Of a stretch of 64,000 nt of DNA, positions 1 to 8,940 are shown one piece after another. Both the position numbers and the translations under genes were made by a program. The notes under the pieces were generated by a model. It searched no databases and was not told the DNA's origin. It saw nothing but the letters and a program-made list of their open reading frames with translations. The stretch is from the NCBI GenBank assembly GCA_046330455.1, contig JAXLSU010000003.1:62001-126000 (forward strand), given 5' to 3'. Source of the stretch: CAVQXR01 sp046330455. GTDB taxonomy: Bacteria; Actinomycetota; Thermoleophilia; Gaiellales; Gaiellaceae. The first letter of the stretch is position 1. Each line of letters begins with the position of its first letter.

Positions 1-30
1 AGATCCGAGCCTGCCGTCTATGCTCCGTCG

Positions 31-756
31 GTGCCGGCTCCCGAGCTCCTCGCGCGCCTCGCGTCCGCACCCGGCAGGGCGGCGATCGTGCTCGACGTCG
101 ACGGCACGCTCGCCCCCATCGTCCCGCGTCCCGAGCTCGCCACCGTCCCGGACGCCACGCGCGACCAGCTCGCGCGGCTCGTCGCCCGGTATGCCCTCGT
201 TGCCTGCCTCAGCGGCCGGCCCGGCGGCAAGGCCGCGGCACTCGTCGGCGTCCAGGGGATCCGCTACGTCGGCAACCACGGGCTCGAGCTCCATCCCGAT
301 CACGGACGCCTCGCAGCGGAGATCGCCGCCTTTCGCGACCGGGTCTCGGGTCTCTGGCCGGTCGAGGACAAGGTGCTCTCGCTCTCCTTCCACTATCGCG
401 AGGCAGTCGACGAGGACGCGGCGCGCACAGACCTCGAGGCGATTGCCGGACAGGCCGAAGCGGCAGGGCTCGTGGCGCGCTGGGGGCGCAAGGTGCTCGA
501 GATCCGCCCACGCGTCGCCGCCGACAAGGGCACCGCGATCGTCGCGATCGTCCAGGACGCCGGGGTGGCCGCCGCGCTCTACGCGGGTGACGACCGGACA
601 GACCTGGATGCGTTCAGGGGCCTGCGCGAGGCCGGGCTTTCGCTCGCCGTGTGCGTCGCCGTCGACTCCGTCGAGGCGCCTCCAGAGCTGCTCGAGGCCG
701 CGGATCTCGTCGTCGACGGGCCCGCCGGGATCGTCGAGCTCCTCGGCCGGCTCTAG
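31..756 (+). CDS. otsB: Trehalose-6-phosphate phosphatase (HAD family), possibly 5'-incomplete
   Basis: This enzyme should dephosphorylate trehalose 6-phosphate in the cytosol, the second step of the OtsAB route. The HAD nucleophile motif DVDGT lies near residue 22 (LDVDGTLAPI). Conserved GNHG follows near residue 87, and the C-terminal acid motif GDDRTDLDAF near residue 190. The 241 aa from GTG 31 fit a stand-alone OtsB. The frame is open back to base 1, so the true start could lie outside the window. A candidate OtsA lies about 57 kb away (57505-58983). Family assignment is firm; the start is not. Confidence 0.85.
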   Translation: MPAPELLARLASAPGRAAIVLDVDGTLAPIVPRPELATVPDATRDQLARLVARYALVACLSGRPGGKAAALVGVQGIRYVGNHGLELHPDHGRLAAEIAAFRDRVSGLWPVEDKVLSLSFHYREAVDEDAARTDLEAIAGQAEAAGLVARWGRKVLEIRPRVAADKGTAIVAIVQDAGVAAALYAGDDRTDLDAFRGLREAGLSLAVCVAVDSVEAPPELLEAADLVVDGPAGIVELLGRL

Positions 757-786
757 CCCGGTTTCCGGCGCTAGACACCAATTGCT

Positions 787-810
787 TGACACGAATCCGA
801 TTTCGTGTCA
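787..810. promoter_or_regulatory. Operator-like palindrome overlapping a -35 hexamer
   Basis: Two perfect 9-base arms, TGACACGAA and TTCGTGTCA, are separated by six bases. The left arm overlaps a consensus TTGACA (786-791), and a weak -10 (CATACA, 809-814) follows at 17-base spacing. The site ends 11 bases before the first candidate start (GTG 822) of the recombinase-like gene. A protein bound here would block the promoter, so autoregulation is a natural inference. The palindrome is seen; its role is inferred. Confidence 0.6.
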
Positions 811-821
811 TACAGGAATTA

Positions 822-1487
822 GTGTATGCGCGTGACGTGATCGGCTACGTGCGCGTCGGCTCGCTGGAGCCGCGACAGTCACGGCCCGGGCGGCGCGCCC
901 AGCGCGACGTGATCGAAGCCGAGTGCAGGCGCCGCGGCTGGAAGCTCGTCGCCATCGAGCAGGACGTTCGCTCGGGACGGACGCTGCGGCGCCCCGGTCT
1001 CCTTCGCGCGCTCGAGGCGTGCCGGCGGGGTGACGCCGACGCCATCGTCGTGGCCCGGCTCGATCGGCTGACCTACTCGGCCTCCGATCTCGCCCGCATC
1101 GTTGCCGAATGCGAGAGCAGCGATATCGGGCTCGTGGCGCTCGACGTCGGCCTCGACCTCGAGACCGACGCGGGAAGGCGACTTGCAGTCGTGATGGCCG
1201 AGGCTGCAAGCTGGCACGAGCCGCCGCTCGCCCGGGCGCGCACGATCCTCTCGGGCACGCTCGACGAGCACGAGTCGCGGCGTCGCGGCCGCCCGAGCTC
1301 GACCCCGCAGGACGTGGCCGAGCGGATCCGCCGGCTGCGCGAAGGCGGCTCGACGCTGCAGGCGATCTGCGACCTGCTGAACGCCGAGGGCGTTCCGACT
1401 CCCCGCGGCGGAACGCACTGGCGACCGAGCTCGTTGCGCGCCATTCTCCGCCCGCCTGCGGGCGGAGCACGAACAGGGAGGATGTGA
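822..1487 (+). CDS. Serine-recombinase-like DNA-binding protein with altered catalytic motifs
   Basis: The 221 aa resemble a resolvase N-terminal domain plus a C-terminal helix-turn-helix (RRRGRPSST, then IRRLREGGSTLQAICDLLN and a PTPRGG motif). The usual YVRVS motif reads YVRVGS, with Gly13 where the catalytic Ser is expected and Ser14 beside it. The LDRLGR motif reads LDRLTY, so its second arginine is Tyr85. Recombinase activity is therefore doubtful and a DNA-binding role is more likely. An AGGA lies four bases before GTG 822; GTG 837 is an alternative start. The stop overlaps the ATG of the DUF2339 gene, so the two are translationally coupled. No element ends are visible nearby. Confidence 0.7.
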   Translation: MYARDVIGYVRVGSLEPRQSRPGRRAQRDVIEAECRRRGWKLVAIEQDVRSGRTLRRPGLLRALEACRRGDADAIVVARLDRLTYSASDLARIVAECESSDIGLVALDVGLDLETDAGRRLAVVMAEAASWHEPPLARARTILSGTLDEHESRRRGRPSSTPQDVAERIRRLREGGSTLQAICDLLNAEGVPTPRGGTHWRPSSLRAILRPPAGGARTGRM

Positions 1488-3913
1488 TGGTAGTCCAGCT
1501 CGAGGAACGGATCGAGACGCTCGAGCGGGAGCTCGTCGACGTGCGCCGCCGGCTCGCCCTGATCGAGCCCGAGTGGGCGACGAGCGAGCAGGCGGTGGTG
1601 TGGGATCCCGATCCCGTTCCTGTCGGTGGGCCTGCCGGCCGACCCCGCGAGCCTGAGCCTGCGGGCGACAGCACGGACGTCGTCCCGTCTGCGCCCCGGG
1701 TCGCGAGCACGATGAGCGTCCTGCGGAGGCCGTTCTCGAACGTCGAGGAGCTGCTCGGCGGGCGGCTGCTCGGGCTTGCGGGTGGAGTCTCGGTGCTCGT
1801 CGGGGCGGTGTTCTTCGTCTGGCTCGCGATCGACCGCGGCTGGCTGGGCGAGGTGGCCCGGGTCGCGATCGCTCTCTCCGGCTCGACGCTGCTGCTCGGG
1901 GTCGGAGTCTGGCTCTACGAGCGACGGGGTCGCCCGCAGGCGGCCCTCGCCGCAGTCGGTGCCGCGACCGCTGCCCTCTACCTCTCGCTCGCCGCCGGGA
2001 GCGCCCTGTACGGTCTGCTGCCCGGGCCGGTGGCGCTGATCGGTGCCTCGGCCGTAGGAGTCCTGGCCACCGCCCTCGCGGTGCGCTGGCAGACACGCAC
2101 GGTTGCCGCGCTCGGGATCCTTGGCTGCCTGCTCGCGCCGCTGTTCGCCGGCGGTCTCGACGGTCCCGGCGTGCTCTTTCTCCTCGTTGCCTACGGCGCG
2201 GCGGCAGCCGTCTGCACGCTTCGACGCTGGACGTGGCTCGCCGTCGCCTCGTTCGTCGCCGCCGGCGCGCAGCTCGCGGTCTGGTCTCTCGCAGAGCCCG
2301 CGACCGTCTCCCATCTCGCTGCCCTGGCCGCCTTCGACGTCCTCACCGTTGCAGCCGCAGCGCGGTTGCGCGGCCCCGATGCCCTGCTCGCCCGCATCAG
2401 CGGCCTGCTCATCGCGTCGGGCGCCCTGCTCGTCGGTGCGCTCGGACTCGACGCGCTACCACACGGGCCCGGGGAGCTCACCGGCGGCCTCTGGGTCGGC
2501 GGAATCGCCGCCGCTCACGCGCTGCTCGGCGTCGTGCTGCTGCTCCGCAGGCGCGACAGCGACCGTTCGCTCGCCCACGTCTGTCTCGGCACGGCGCTCG
2601 TCGCGAGCGACGTCGCGATCGGCCTCCTTGCCGGCGGGGTCGCGCTCACGGTCGCGTGGGCTACGACCGCGCTGCTGATCGCGTTTCTCGTGCAGCGGGC
2701 CGGCCGGGATCGCGACCTGCTGCGCCTGGGTCTCGGCGGGCAGCTCGCCCTGGCCCTCGGCCACACGCTCCTCTATGACGCTCCTCCGGGATCGGTCCTC
2801 GACTCCGGGTTCGCCGGGATCGGACCGCTCAGCGCAGCGACTGCCGTGGCCGTGTGCGCGTTCGGCTCAGCGCGCCTCGCGGCGGACGAGCTTCCCCACA
2901 TCCGGATCGGGCTCGACGCCCTCGCCGCGGCGGCGCTGGCGTTCACGACGGCCCTCGCGCTCGACGGAGGCGCGCTGACGGCGACCCTCGCCGGTCTTGC
3001 CGTTGCGATCGTGCGCTTCGCCTCCGGTCGCGACGCCCCATCGGCACGGTTTCTCGCCCTCGGGTTCCTCGTGCTGGCGATCGGGCACGCTCTTGCGATC
3101 GTTGCTCCTCCAGACGCGCTGTGGGCCACGCAGGTCGACGTCCGCGACGCCGCCCTCGCGCTCGGTGCCGTCGGTCTCGCAGGCTGGCGCCTGGGTCGCG
3201 CTCTCGAGCCGGGCTCACCGGGACTCAGCAACACGCTGTACGGGCTCGCGGTCGTCGCCGTTGCCTATCTCGTACCGCTCGCGCTCGACGGCGTGCTCGT
3301 GGTCGTCGCCTGGGCAGGGCTCGCCGCCGCGCTCGCCTGGGTCCGCGGCCGTGACGAGACGCCCGCGGCACGGGTCGGCGGGCTCGCCCTCCTCGGCCTC
3401 GCCGCCGCGCACGCCGTCGCCTTCGAGGCGCGCCCGGACGCGCTCCTCCATGGCGCAGACGATCTCGGCGCCGCCGTCGCGGCACTCGCAGCAGGGTCGG
3501 TCGCGGGGATCGCGGCCGCCGCGGCACGGCCGGAGGGCCGGCGAGCGCTCGCGGCCGGCGCAGGGCTGGGCCTGCTCGCGCTCGCGTCCGTGGCCACGGT
3601 CAGCCTGCTCACGCCGGACGGCGTCGGCATCGGGCAGGACGCCCAGGTGGCGCTCAGCGCCCTGTGGGCTGCCTCCGGGTTCGGGATCCTGTGGATCGGG
3701 CTCCGCCGACGGCGGCGCCCTCTCCGGCTCGCCGGGCTCGCGCTGCTCGTCGTCGCGCTCGGCAAGGTCTTCGTCTTCGACCTGCAGGCGCTCGATTCGA
3801 TCTGGCGGGTCCTCAGCTGCATCGCGCTCGGGCTCGTCCTGCTCGTGGCCGCGTTCGCCTACCAGCGGATGAGGCCGGTCCCGCCGCCGGGGACGCCCGC
3901 GGCGCCTAGGTGA
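1487..3913 (+). CDS. DUF2339 family polytopic membrane protein
   Basis: The protein has 808 aa. A short N-terminal coiled coil (LEERIETLERELVDVRRRL) and a Pro-rich linker are followed from about residue 90 by more than 20 hydrophobic segments. That architecture is typical of the uncharacterised DUF2339 family, and I can give no function. ATG 1487 is chosen because AGGGAGG (1475-1481) lies five bases upstream. The TGA of the recombinase-like gene overlaps this ATG by one base. The 3' end runs eight bases into the convergent decarboxylase gene. Confidence 0.8.
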   Translation: MVVQLEERIETLERELVDVRRRLALIEPEWATSEQAVVWDPDPVPVGGPAGRPREPEPAGDSTDVVPSAPRVASTMSVLRRPFSNVEELLGGRLLGLAGGVSVLVGAVFFVWLAIDRGWLGEVARVAIALSGSTLLLGVGVWLYERRGRPQAALAAVGAATAALYLSLAAGSALYGLLPGPVALIGASAVGVLATALAVRWQTRTVAALGILGCLLAPLFAGGLDGPGVLFLLVAYGAAAAVCTLRRWTWLAVASFVAAGAQLAVWSLAEPATVSHLAALAAFDVLTVAAAARLRGPDALLARISGLLIASGALLVGALGLDALPHGPGELTGGLWVGGIAAAHALLGVVLLLRRRDSDRSLAHVCLGTALVASDVAIGLLAGGVALTVAWATTALLIAFLVQRAGRDRDLLRLGLGGQLALALGHTLLYDAPPGSVLDSGFAGIGPLSAATAVAVCAFGSARLAADELPHIRIGLDALAAAALAFTTALALDGGALTATLAGLAVAIVRFASGRDAPSARFLALGFLVLAIGHALAIVAPPDALWATQVDVRDAALALGAVGLAGWRLGRALEPGSPGLSNTLYGLAVVAVAYLVPLALDGVLVVVAWAGLAAALAWVRGRDETPAARVGGLALLGLAAAHAVAFEARPDALLHGADDLGAAVAALAAGSVAGIAAAAARPEGRRALAAGAGLGLLALASVATVSLLTPDGVGIGQDAQVALSALWAASGFGILWIGLRRRRRPLRLAGLALLVVALGKVFVFDLQALDSIWRVLSCIALGLVLLVAAFAYQRMRPVPPPGTPAAPR

Positions 3914-5225
3914 GCGCCTCCCGGCGGAGCACGTCCCAGGCGAGCTTCACGTCCTCCTCGGCCGTTCGGGCGCTGCCGACGGCCAGGCGCAGGACGTAGC
4001 GGCCCCCGAGCTTCGTGTGCGAGAGGAACACCTCGCCCGAGCGATTGACGCGGTCGAGCAGGGCCTCGTTCTGCTCGTCGGACGCGAGGAGCCGGAAGCA
4101 GACGAGCGAGAAGTGCCGCGGCGCGACGACCTCCCAGCCCGGCTCGTCGCGCACCCAGCTCTCGAACAGGGCCGCCAGCCGCACCGCCTCGCGGATCCGC
4201 TCCTGGAGGCCGCTACGCCCGTAACAGCGCAGCACCGTCCAGAGCTTCAGCGACCGGAAGCGGCGGCCGAGCGCCGGCCCGTACTCGGAGAGGCTCGTCA
4301 CCTCGTCGTCGGTGCGCAGGTACTCGGGCACGAGGCTGAACGCGTCGCGGAGCGCCTCGGGACGGCGCGACCAGAGGCACGAGCAGTCGATCGGGACGAA
4401 GAGCCACTTGTGGGGGTTCACGACGAGCGAGTCGGCACGCTCGACCCCCGCCTGCGACCAGCGGTGCTCGGGACAGACCCAGGACGAGCCGGCATAGGCC
4501 GCGTCGGCATGGAGCCAGGTGCCGGAAGCCTCGCAAAGATCCGCGATCTCGGGCACCGGGTCGACGGAGGCCGCCGAGGTCGTTCCCACGGTGGCGACGA
4601 CTGCCGCCACGTCGCCCGCCGCTAGCTCGCGCGCGAGCAGCTCGGGGCGGAGCCGGTGCTCGCCGTCGGCTGCCACCTTGCGCAGCTCCATGCCGAGCAG
4701 CCGTGCCGCCTTGTCGATCGACGAGTGCGCGTGCTCGGAGCAGACGATCGCCGGGCGGCCCGTGAGCTGCCGGGCGGCGGCGAGGGCGGCGAGCGTCGAC
4801 GTCGAGGCCGTGTCCTCGATGTGACCGTGCCAGCCAGAAGGGAGCCCGAGCAGCTGGGCGAGCCAGTCGAGCGTGAGCGCCTCGAGCTCCGTCGAGGCGG
4901 GGGAGGTCCGCCAGAGCAGGGCGACCTGGTTCGTCACGGCGGCGAGCAGCTCGGCGAGGATCGCGGGCTCCGACGCCGTGACCGCGAAGTAGGCGAAGAA
5001 CCGCGGGCTCTGCCAGTGGGTCATCCCGGGCAGGAGCACCCGCTCCACGTCCTCGAGGACGGCGGCGAACGGCTCCGGATCGTCGGGAGGCGACGCGGGC
5101 AGCGCGGCCCGGATCTCGCCCGGCTCGACCCGAGCGAGCACCGGAAGGTCGCGGAGCCGCTCGAGATACCGGGCGGCCCACTCGAGGGCGAGCGCGCCGT
5201 CGGCGCGGAGATCGGCGTCGCTCAC
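3906..5225 (-). CDS. PLP-dependent group II amino-acid decarboxylase
   Basis: The 439 aa match the group II decarboxylase family (aromatic amino acid, tyrosine and related decarboxylases). The PLP-binding lysine is in NPHKW, and the upstream Asp/Ala pair is in HADAAYAG. An N-terminal substrate-loop motif (HWQSPRFFAYF) is typical of the aromatic-amino-acid branch. The substrate cannot be read from sequence. GTG 5225 is chosen because it forms a GTGA overlap with the polX stop (TGA 5224-5222). A longer in-frame extension inside polX is unlikely to be real. Confidence 0.85.
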   Translation of the reverse strand: MSDADLRADGALALEWAARYLERLRDLPVLARVEPGEIRAALPASPPDDPEPFAAVLEDVERVLLPGMTHWQSPRFFAYFAVTASEPAILAELLAAVTNQVALLWRTSPASTELEALTLDWLAQLLGLPSGWHGHIEDTASTSTLAALAAARQLTGRPAIVCSEHAHSSIDKAARLLGMELRKVAADGEHRLRPELLARELAAGDVAAVVATVGTTSAASVDPVPEIADLCEASGTWLHADAAYAGSSWVCPEHRWSQAGVERADSLVVNPHKWLFVPIDCSCLWSRRPEALRDAFSLVPEYLRTDDEVTSLSEYGPALGRRFRSLKLWTVLRCYGRSGLQERIREAVRLAALFESWVRDEPGWEVVAPRHFSLVCFRLLASDEQNEALLDRVNRSGEVFLSHTKLGGRYVLRLAVGSARTAEEDVKLAWDVLRREALT

Positions 5226-6943
5226 CGGGCCACGATCCCCTCGATCTCTTCCCACGGGAGCGTGTTCAGCAACGTCTCGCGCGTGACCCAGCCCCTCCTC
5301 GCCGTCGCGAGCGCGAGGTCGAGATAGCCGAGACCCTCGACCGAGTGCGCATCGCTCGAGACGACGAGCCGCGCACCGGCCTCGGCGGCCAGGCGTGCAT
5401 GCGTGTCCCGCAGGTCGAGTCGCTCGGGTTGCCCGTTCACCTCCAGGCATGTGCCCGTCTCGACGGCCCGCGCCACGATCGTCTCGAGATCGAGCTCGGC
5501 GGGCGCCCGCCGCCCCAGCCGGCGGCCGCTCGGATGCCCGATGCAGTCGACGTGCGGATGCTCGATCGCGGCGAGGATCCTCGCGGTCAGGCGCTCCGGC
5601 GGCCCCGTGAACCCGGAGTGCACCGAGGCGACGACCCAGTCCCGCGACGCGAGCGCCTCGTCGTCCATGTTCAGCGTCCCGTCTGCGCGGATGTCGACCT
5701 CGACGCCCGAGAGCACCCGAAACCCGTCGAGCCGCGCGTTCAGCTCCGCGATCCGCTCGGCCTGCGCCTCGACTCGTCCCCCACGGAGGCGTCCGGCGTG
5801 GTCGCAGATCGCGAGATAGGAGTAGCCGCGGGCGCGGGCGCCGGCCACCATCTCCTCGAGTGTCGCCCGGCCGTCGGACCAGTCCGTGTGGACGTGGAGA
5901 TCGCCCCGGACGTCCGTTCGCTCGACGAGAACCGGGAGCGTGCCGGCGCGGGCGGCGTCGAGCTCACCGGCGTTCTCGCGCAGCTCCGGCGGGATCCAGG
6001 CATAGCCGAGATAGGCGTACAGCTCCGCCTCGGTGCCGTGGGCGACGGTCTCGTCGCTACCGAGCGTCTCGACCCCGTACTCGGAGACGGAGAGTCCCCG
6101 GCGCACCGCGTCCTCGCGCAGCGCCACGTTGTGCGCCTTCGAGCCGGTGAAGTGCTGGAGGAGGTTGCCGTAGCAGGCGGGTGCGACGACGCGGAGATCG
6201 AGCTGGATCCCGTCGCCTGAGACGACCGTCGCCTTCGTCTCTCCGTGCGCGAGCACCTCGGCGACCCACGGCGACTCGACGAAGCGGCCGATCAGCGCCT
6301 TCGGATCGTCCGCCGTTGCGATCACGTCGACGTCCTTGACCGTCTCGACGCGACGGCGCACGCTGCCCGCCTCGGACACGAGCTCGGACGCCGGATCGGC
6401 CCGCAGCTCCGCAACGACCGACTCGACGAGCGGTAGCACGCGACCGAGCAGGTGGCGGCGCCGCTCGCTGCCGTCGCCGGCTCCGGACAGGAGGCCGTGC
6501 AGCACCTTCTCCTCGGTCTTTGCCCCGAGACCGGGCAGGGCCCGGAGCCGGCCCGCCTCGGCGGCTGCCCTGAGCTCGCCGAGGGACGTGACCCCGAGCT
6601 CCTGCCACAGCCTGCGTGTGGTCCTCGGCCCGAGCCCCGGCACGTGCATGACGTCGACGAGCCCGGTCGGGACTCGCGCCCGCAGCTTCGCGAGCGCCCT
6701 CAGATCGCCGGTCTGCGCGAGCTCGACGATCTTCGCCTCGATCGTCGACCCGATCCCCGGCAGCCGGGTCGCCTTTCCCTCGAGCGCGAGGGGAACGATC
6801 GGCACCGCCGACTCCCTGATCCTGCCGGCCGCCCGGCGGTACGCGGCGAGGCGGAAGGCGTCGGCGCCGTCGAGCTCGAGCAGGTCGGCGAGCAGGTCGA
6901 ACGTGGCCGCGAGGTCGGCGTTGCGGGGAAGCGTCGAGGCGAT
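5222..6943 (-). CDS. polX: DNA polymerase X / PHP domain protein (PolX); start uncertain
   Basis: About 573 aa in the bacterial PolX order. An N-terminal helical domain (FDLLADLLELDGADAFRLAAY) comes first, then two helix-hairpin-helix motifs (LPGIGSTI and VPGLGPRT). The nucleotidyltransferase core follows (GSVRRR, KDVDVIAT), and a C-terminal PHP domain (GDLHVHTDWSDG, CDHAG, SSDAH). PolX acts in base-excision gap filling. Homology begins at about 6931, but no ATG, GTG or TTG exists in frame nearby. ATC 6943, seven bases after a TATCAT hexamer, is my best guess. The only ATG (6963) is in another frame. The downstream decarboxylase is coupled by GTGA. Confidence 0.8.
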   Translation of the reverse strand: MASTLPRNADLAATFDLLADLLELDGADAFRLAAYRRAAGRIRESAVPIVPLALEGKATRLPGIGSTIEAKIVELAQTGDLRALAKLRARVPTGLVDVMHVPGLGPRTTRRLWQELGVTSLGELRAAAEAGRLRALPGLGAKTEEKVLHGLLSGAGDGSERRRHLLGRVLPLVESVVAELRADPASELVSEAGSVRRRVETVKDVDVIATADDPKALIGRFVESPWVAEVLAHGETKATVVSGDGIQLDLRVVAPACYGNLLQHFTGSKAHNVALREDAVRRGLSVSEYGVETLGSDETVAHGTEAELYAYLGYAWIPPELRENAGELDAARAGTLPVLVERTDVRGDLHVHTDWSDGRATLEEMVAGARARGYSYLAICDHAGRLRGGRVEAQAERIAELNARLDGFRVLSGVEVDIRADGTLNMDDEALASRDWVVASVHSGFTGPPERLTARILAAIEHPHVDCIGHPSGRRLGRRAPAELDLETIVARAVETGTCLEVNGQPERLDLRDTHARLAAEAGARLVVSSDAHSVEGLGYLDLALATARRGWVTRETLLNTLPWEEIEGIVAR

Positions 6944-6950
6944 GCCCGCG

Positions 6951-6956
6951 ATGATA
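6951..6956 (-). promoter_or_regulatory. Candidate -10 hexamer for polX
   Basis: TATCAT on the minus strand lies seven bases before ATC 6943. The spacing matches the -10-to-start distance at many other genes here, and it supports an unusually placed polX start. Confidence 0.35.
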
Positions 6957-7684
6957 TGCCCATGCTCGTCGTGTGCCTTCCGACCTACAACGAGCGTGAG
7001 AATCTCGCGCCGATGGTCGGCGCAATCCACGAGGCGCTCCGAAGCGCCGGGATCGACGGGAGAATCCTCGTCGTCGACGACAGCTCGCCCGACGGCACCG
7101 GTACGCTCGCCGACGAGCTCGCCGCCCGGCATGCGTTCGTCGAAGTGCTCCACCGTCCGCGCAAGGAGGGCCTCGGGCCCGCGTACCTCGCCGGCTTTCG
7201 CCACGCGCTGGCGGCCGGGGCCGACCTCGTGGCGGAGATCGACTGTGACTTCTCCCACGATCCCGCCGACCTGCCCCGGCTCGTCGCGGCGGCTACCGAT
7301 GCCGACCTCGTGCTGGGCTCGCGGTACGTTCCCGGGGGCGGGACGCGCAACTGGGGCCTCCTCCGCCGGCTGGTCAGCCGGGGCGGCTGCCTGTACGCAC
7401 AGGCTGTCCTCGCCTCGCCGATCCGCGACCTCACCGGCGGCTTCAAGTGCTTTCGCCGCTCTGCGATCGAGGCGCTCCCTCTCGACCGGATCGAGTCGAG
7501 GGGGTACGCGTTCCAGGTCGAGACGACGTACCGCGTGGCCCGGGCCGGGCTGCGGGTCACCGAGGTCCCGATCGTCTTCGTCGACCGGAGGGCCGGTCAG
7601 TCCAAGATGACGCGGTCGATCATGGCCGAGGCCCTCGTCCGGCTGCCGAAGCTGCGGTGGCTCGCTCTTCGGGGGCGCCTCTGA
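6956..7684 (+). CDS. Polyprenol-monophosphomannose synthase (GT2 family)
   Basis: The 242 aa are a cytoplasmic-face GT2 enzyme of the dolichol-phosphate mannose synthase type. It would transfer mannose from GDP-mannose to polyprenyl phosphate. Family motifs are CLPTYNERENL, VVDDSSPDGT, the DXD-like EIDCDFSHDP, LVLGSRY and LTGGFKCF. It lacks the multi-span C-terminal domain of some homologues. ATG 6956 or 6962 both fit. The product would serve a polyprenol-mannose-dependent GT-C enzyme such as the one at 48315-49571. It diverges from polX with almost no gap. Confidence 0.85.
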   Translation: MPMLVVCLPTYNERENLAPMVGAIHEALRSAGIDGRILVVDDSSPDGTGTLADELAARHAFVEVLHRPRKEGLGPAYLAGFRHALAAGADLVAEIDCDFSHDPADLPRLVAAATDADLVLGSRYVPGGGTRNWGLLRRLVSRGGCLYAQAVLASPIRDLTGGFKCFRRSAIEALPLDRIESRGYAFQVETTYRVARAGLRVTEVPIVFVDRRAGQSKMTRSIMAEALVRLPKLRWLALRGRL

Positions 7685-7693
7685 CGGCGCGGC

Positions 7694-7699
7694 TATACT
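7694..7699 (+). promoter_or_regulatory. -10 hexamer of trxA, leaderless arrangement
   Basis: TATACT ends seven bases before GTG 7707, so transcription would start at or next to the start codon. Confidence 0.55.
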
Positions 7700-7706
7700 C
7701 GCCCGC

Positions 7707-8039
7707 GTGGCCGGCCTCTCCGAGGTGAACGACACGAACTTCGCCGACGAGGTGCTCGCAGCGAGCACGCCCGTCGTCGTGGACTTCTGGGCTCCCTGGT
7801 GCGGTCCGTGCCGTGCGATCGCGCCGATCATGGACGAGCTCGCGACCGAGCACGCCGGCCGGGTGAAGTTCGTGAAGCTGAACGTCGACGAGAGCCCGCG
7901 CATCCAGAGCGACTACCGCGTCCTCTCGATCCCGACCGTGATCCTGTTCGAGCACGGCGAGCCGCAGGAGACGGTCGTCGGCGCGCGCAGCCGCGGCCAC
8001 TACGAGCAGGCCTGGGCGCGCTGGCTCGACGCGACCTGA
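7707..8039 (+). CDS. trxA: Thioredoxin
   Basis: This 110-aa cytosolic disulfide reductase has the WCGPC active site (residues about 31-35). The cis-proline loop is SIPTVILF. Length and fold order (VVVDFWAPWCGPC, KLNVDE) match canonical thioredoxin. GTG 7707 is the only start that fits and sits seven bases after TATACT. The gene is probably monocistronic and converges on thiL with a 13-base gap. Confidence 0.95.
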   Translation: MAGLSEVNDTNFADEVLAASTPVVVDFWAPWCGPCRAIAPIMDELATEHAGRVKFVKLNVDESPRIQSDYRVLSIPTVILFEHGEPQETVVGARSRGHYEQAWARWLDAT

Positions 8040-8052
8040 GCCGCTCCTCGCT

Positions 8053-8940
8053 CTAGCTGCCTCGACGGAAGTGCTCGAAGCCGCGGGCCTCGACCGGCTC
8101 ACCGGAACGGAGGAGACGGACGCCCGACCCCGGTACGCAGCGACCGACGACCGCGTACCCGAGCCCGGCGACGGCCTCGGGCCCGACGGCAGCGAGCAGC
8201 TCGTAGTCCTCGCCCATCGTCCAGAACGGCTCGTCGCCGACCTCGGCGAGCCGCGGCGCGAGCGGAAGCGCGTCCACGTCGAGCTCGAGGCCACATCCCG
8301 ACCGCTCGCTGATCCGCAGCGCGTCACCGGCGATCCCGTCGGAGAGGTCGATCAGCGCGTGGGCGACCGGCTGTAGCCGGCGCGCGGCGTCGAGGCGGAA
8401 GGGCGGCCGGTTGTGTGCCCGCACGAGCTCGTCGAACCCCGCGAGCCCCCGCTCGAGCACACGCAGGCCCGCGGCCGAGCCGCCGAGCGGACCGGTCACG
8501 ACGAGCGCGTCGCCGGGGCGCGCCCCCGCCCGTCCCGGGACGCGGTCGCTCTGCCCGATCGCCGTCACGCTCAGGTAGAGGCGATCCCCGGCGGTCGTAT
8601 CGCCGCCGCGTACCGGCACGCCGGTCTCGTTCAGGCCGGCGTACAGCTCGAGCACGTCCGCGACTGCCGTCGCCGCCGGTGCCGCGAGGCTCACGATCAG
8701 CGCCTCCGGCTCGGCGCAGGCCGCGGCGAGATCGCTCAGGTTGACGGCGGCCGCCTTGTAGCCGAGATCACGCCACGACGTCCAGCGGAGGCGGAAGTGG
8801 ACGTCCTCGACGAGCGTGTCCTGGGTGACGACGCGCCCGCCGGAGAGAACGGCCGTGTCGTCGCCGATCGCTTCGGCGAGCCCGAGGCGGGCCAGCTCCG
8901 CGAGCAGCCCGAACTCGCCCAGATCAGCGATCGTCGACAT
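8053..8940 (-). CDS. thiL: Thiamine-monophosphate kinase
   Basis: This enzyme phosphorylates thiamine monophosphate to thiamine pyrophosphate with ATP. The 295 aa begin MSTIADLGEFGLL, as in ThiL. Metal and ATP motifs follow: GDDTAVL, TQDTLVEDVHFR, the GGDTT motif (VRGGDTTAG) and LIDLSDGIAGD. ATG 8940 is preferred over upstream in-frame starts because the family begins there. It lies inside the last codons of thiD (17-base overlap), so the two form a thiD-thiL operon. No TPP riboswitch precedes the operon. Confidence 0.92.
   Translation of the reverse strand: MSTIADLGEFGLLAELARLGLAEAIGDDTAVLSGGRVVTQDTLVEDVHFRLRWTSWRDLGYKAAAVNLSDLAAACAEPEALIVSLAAPAATAVADVLELYAGLNETGVPVRGGDTTAGDRLYLSVTAIGQSDRVPGRAGARPGDALVVTGPLGGSAAGLRVLERGLAGFDELVRAHNRPPFRLDAARRLQPVAHALIDLSDGIAGDALRISERSGCGLELDVDALPLAPRLAEVGDEPFWTMGEDYELLAAVGPEAVAGLGYAVVGRCVPGSGVRLLRSGEPVEARGFEHFRRGS

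Noticed and set aside
822..3913. A mobile element carrying the serine-recombinase-like gene
   Set aside because: No flanking inverted or direct repeats, no cargo, normal base composition, and altered catalytic motifs.
5222..7903. An extended PolX of 893 residues fused to an upstream domain
   Set aside because: The extension is antisense to the mannosyltransferase and thioredoxin genes and has no domain features.
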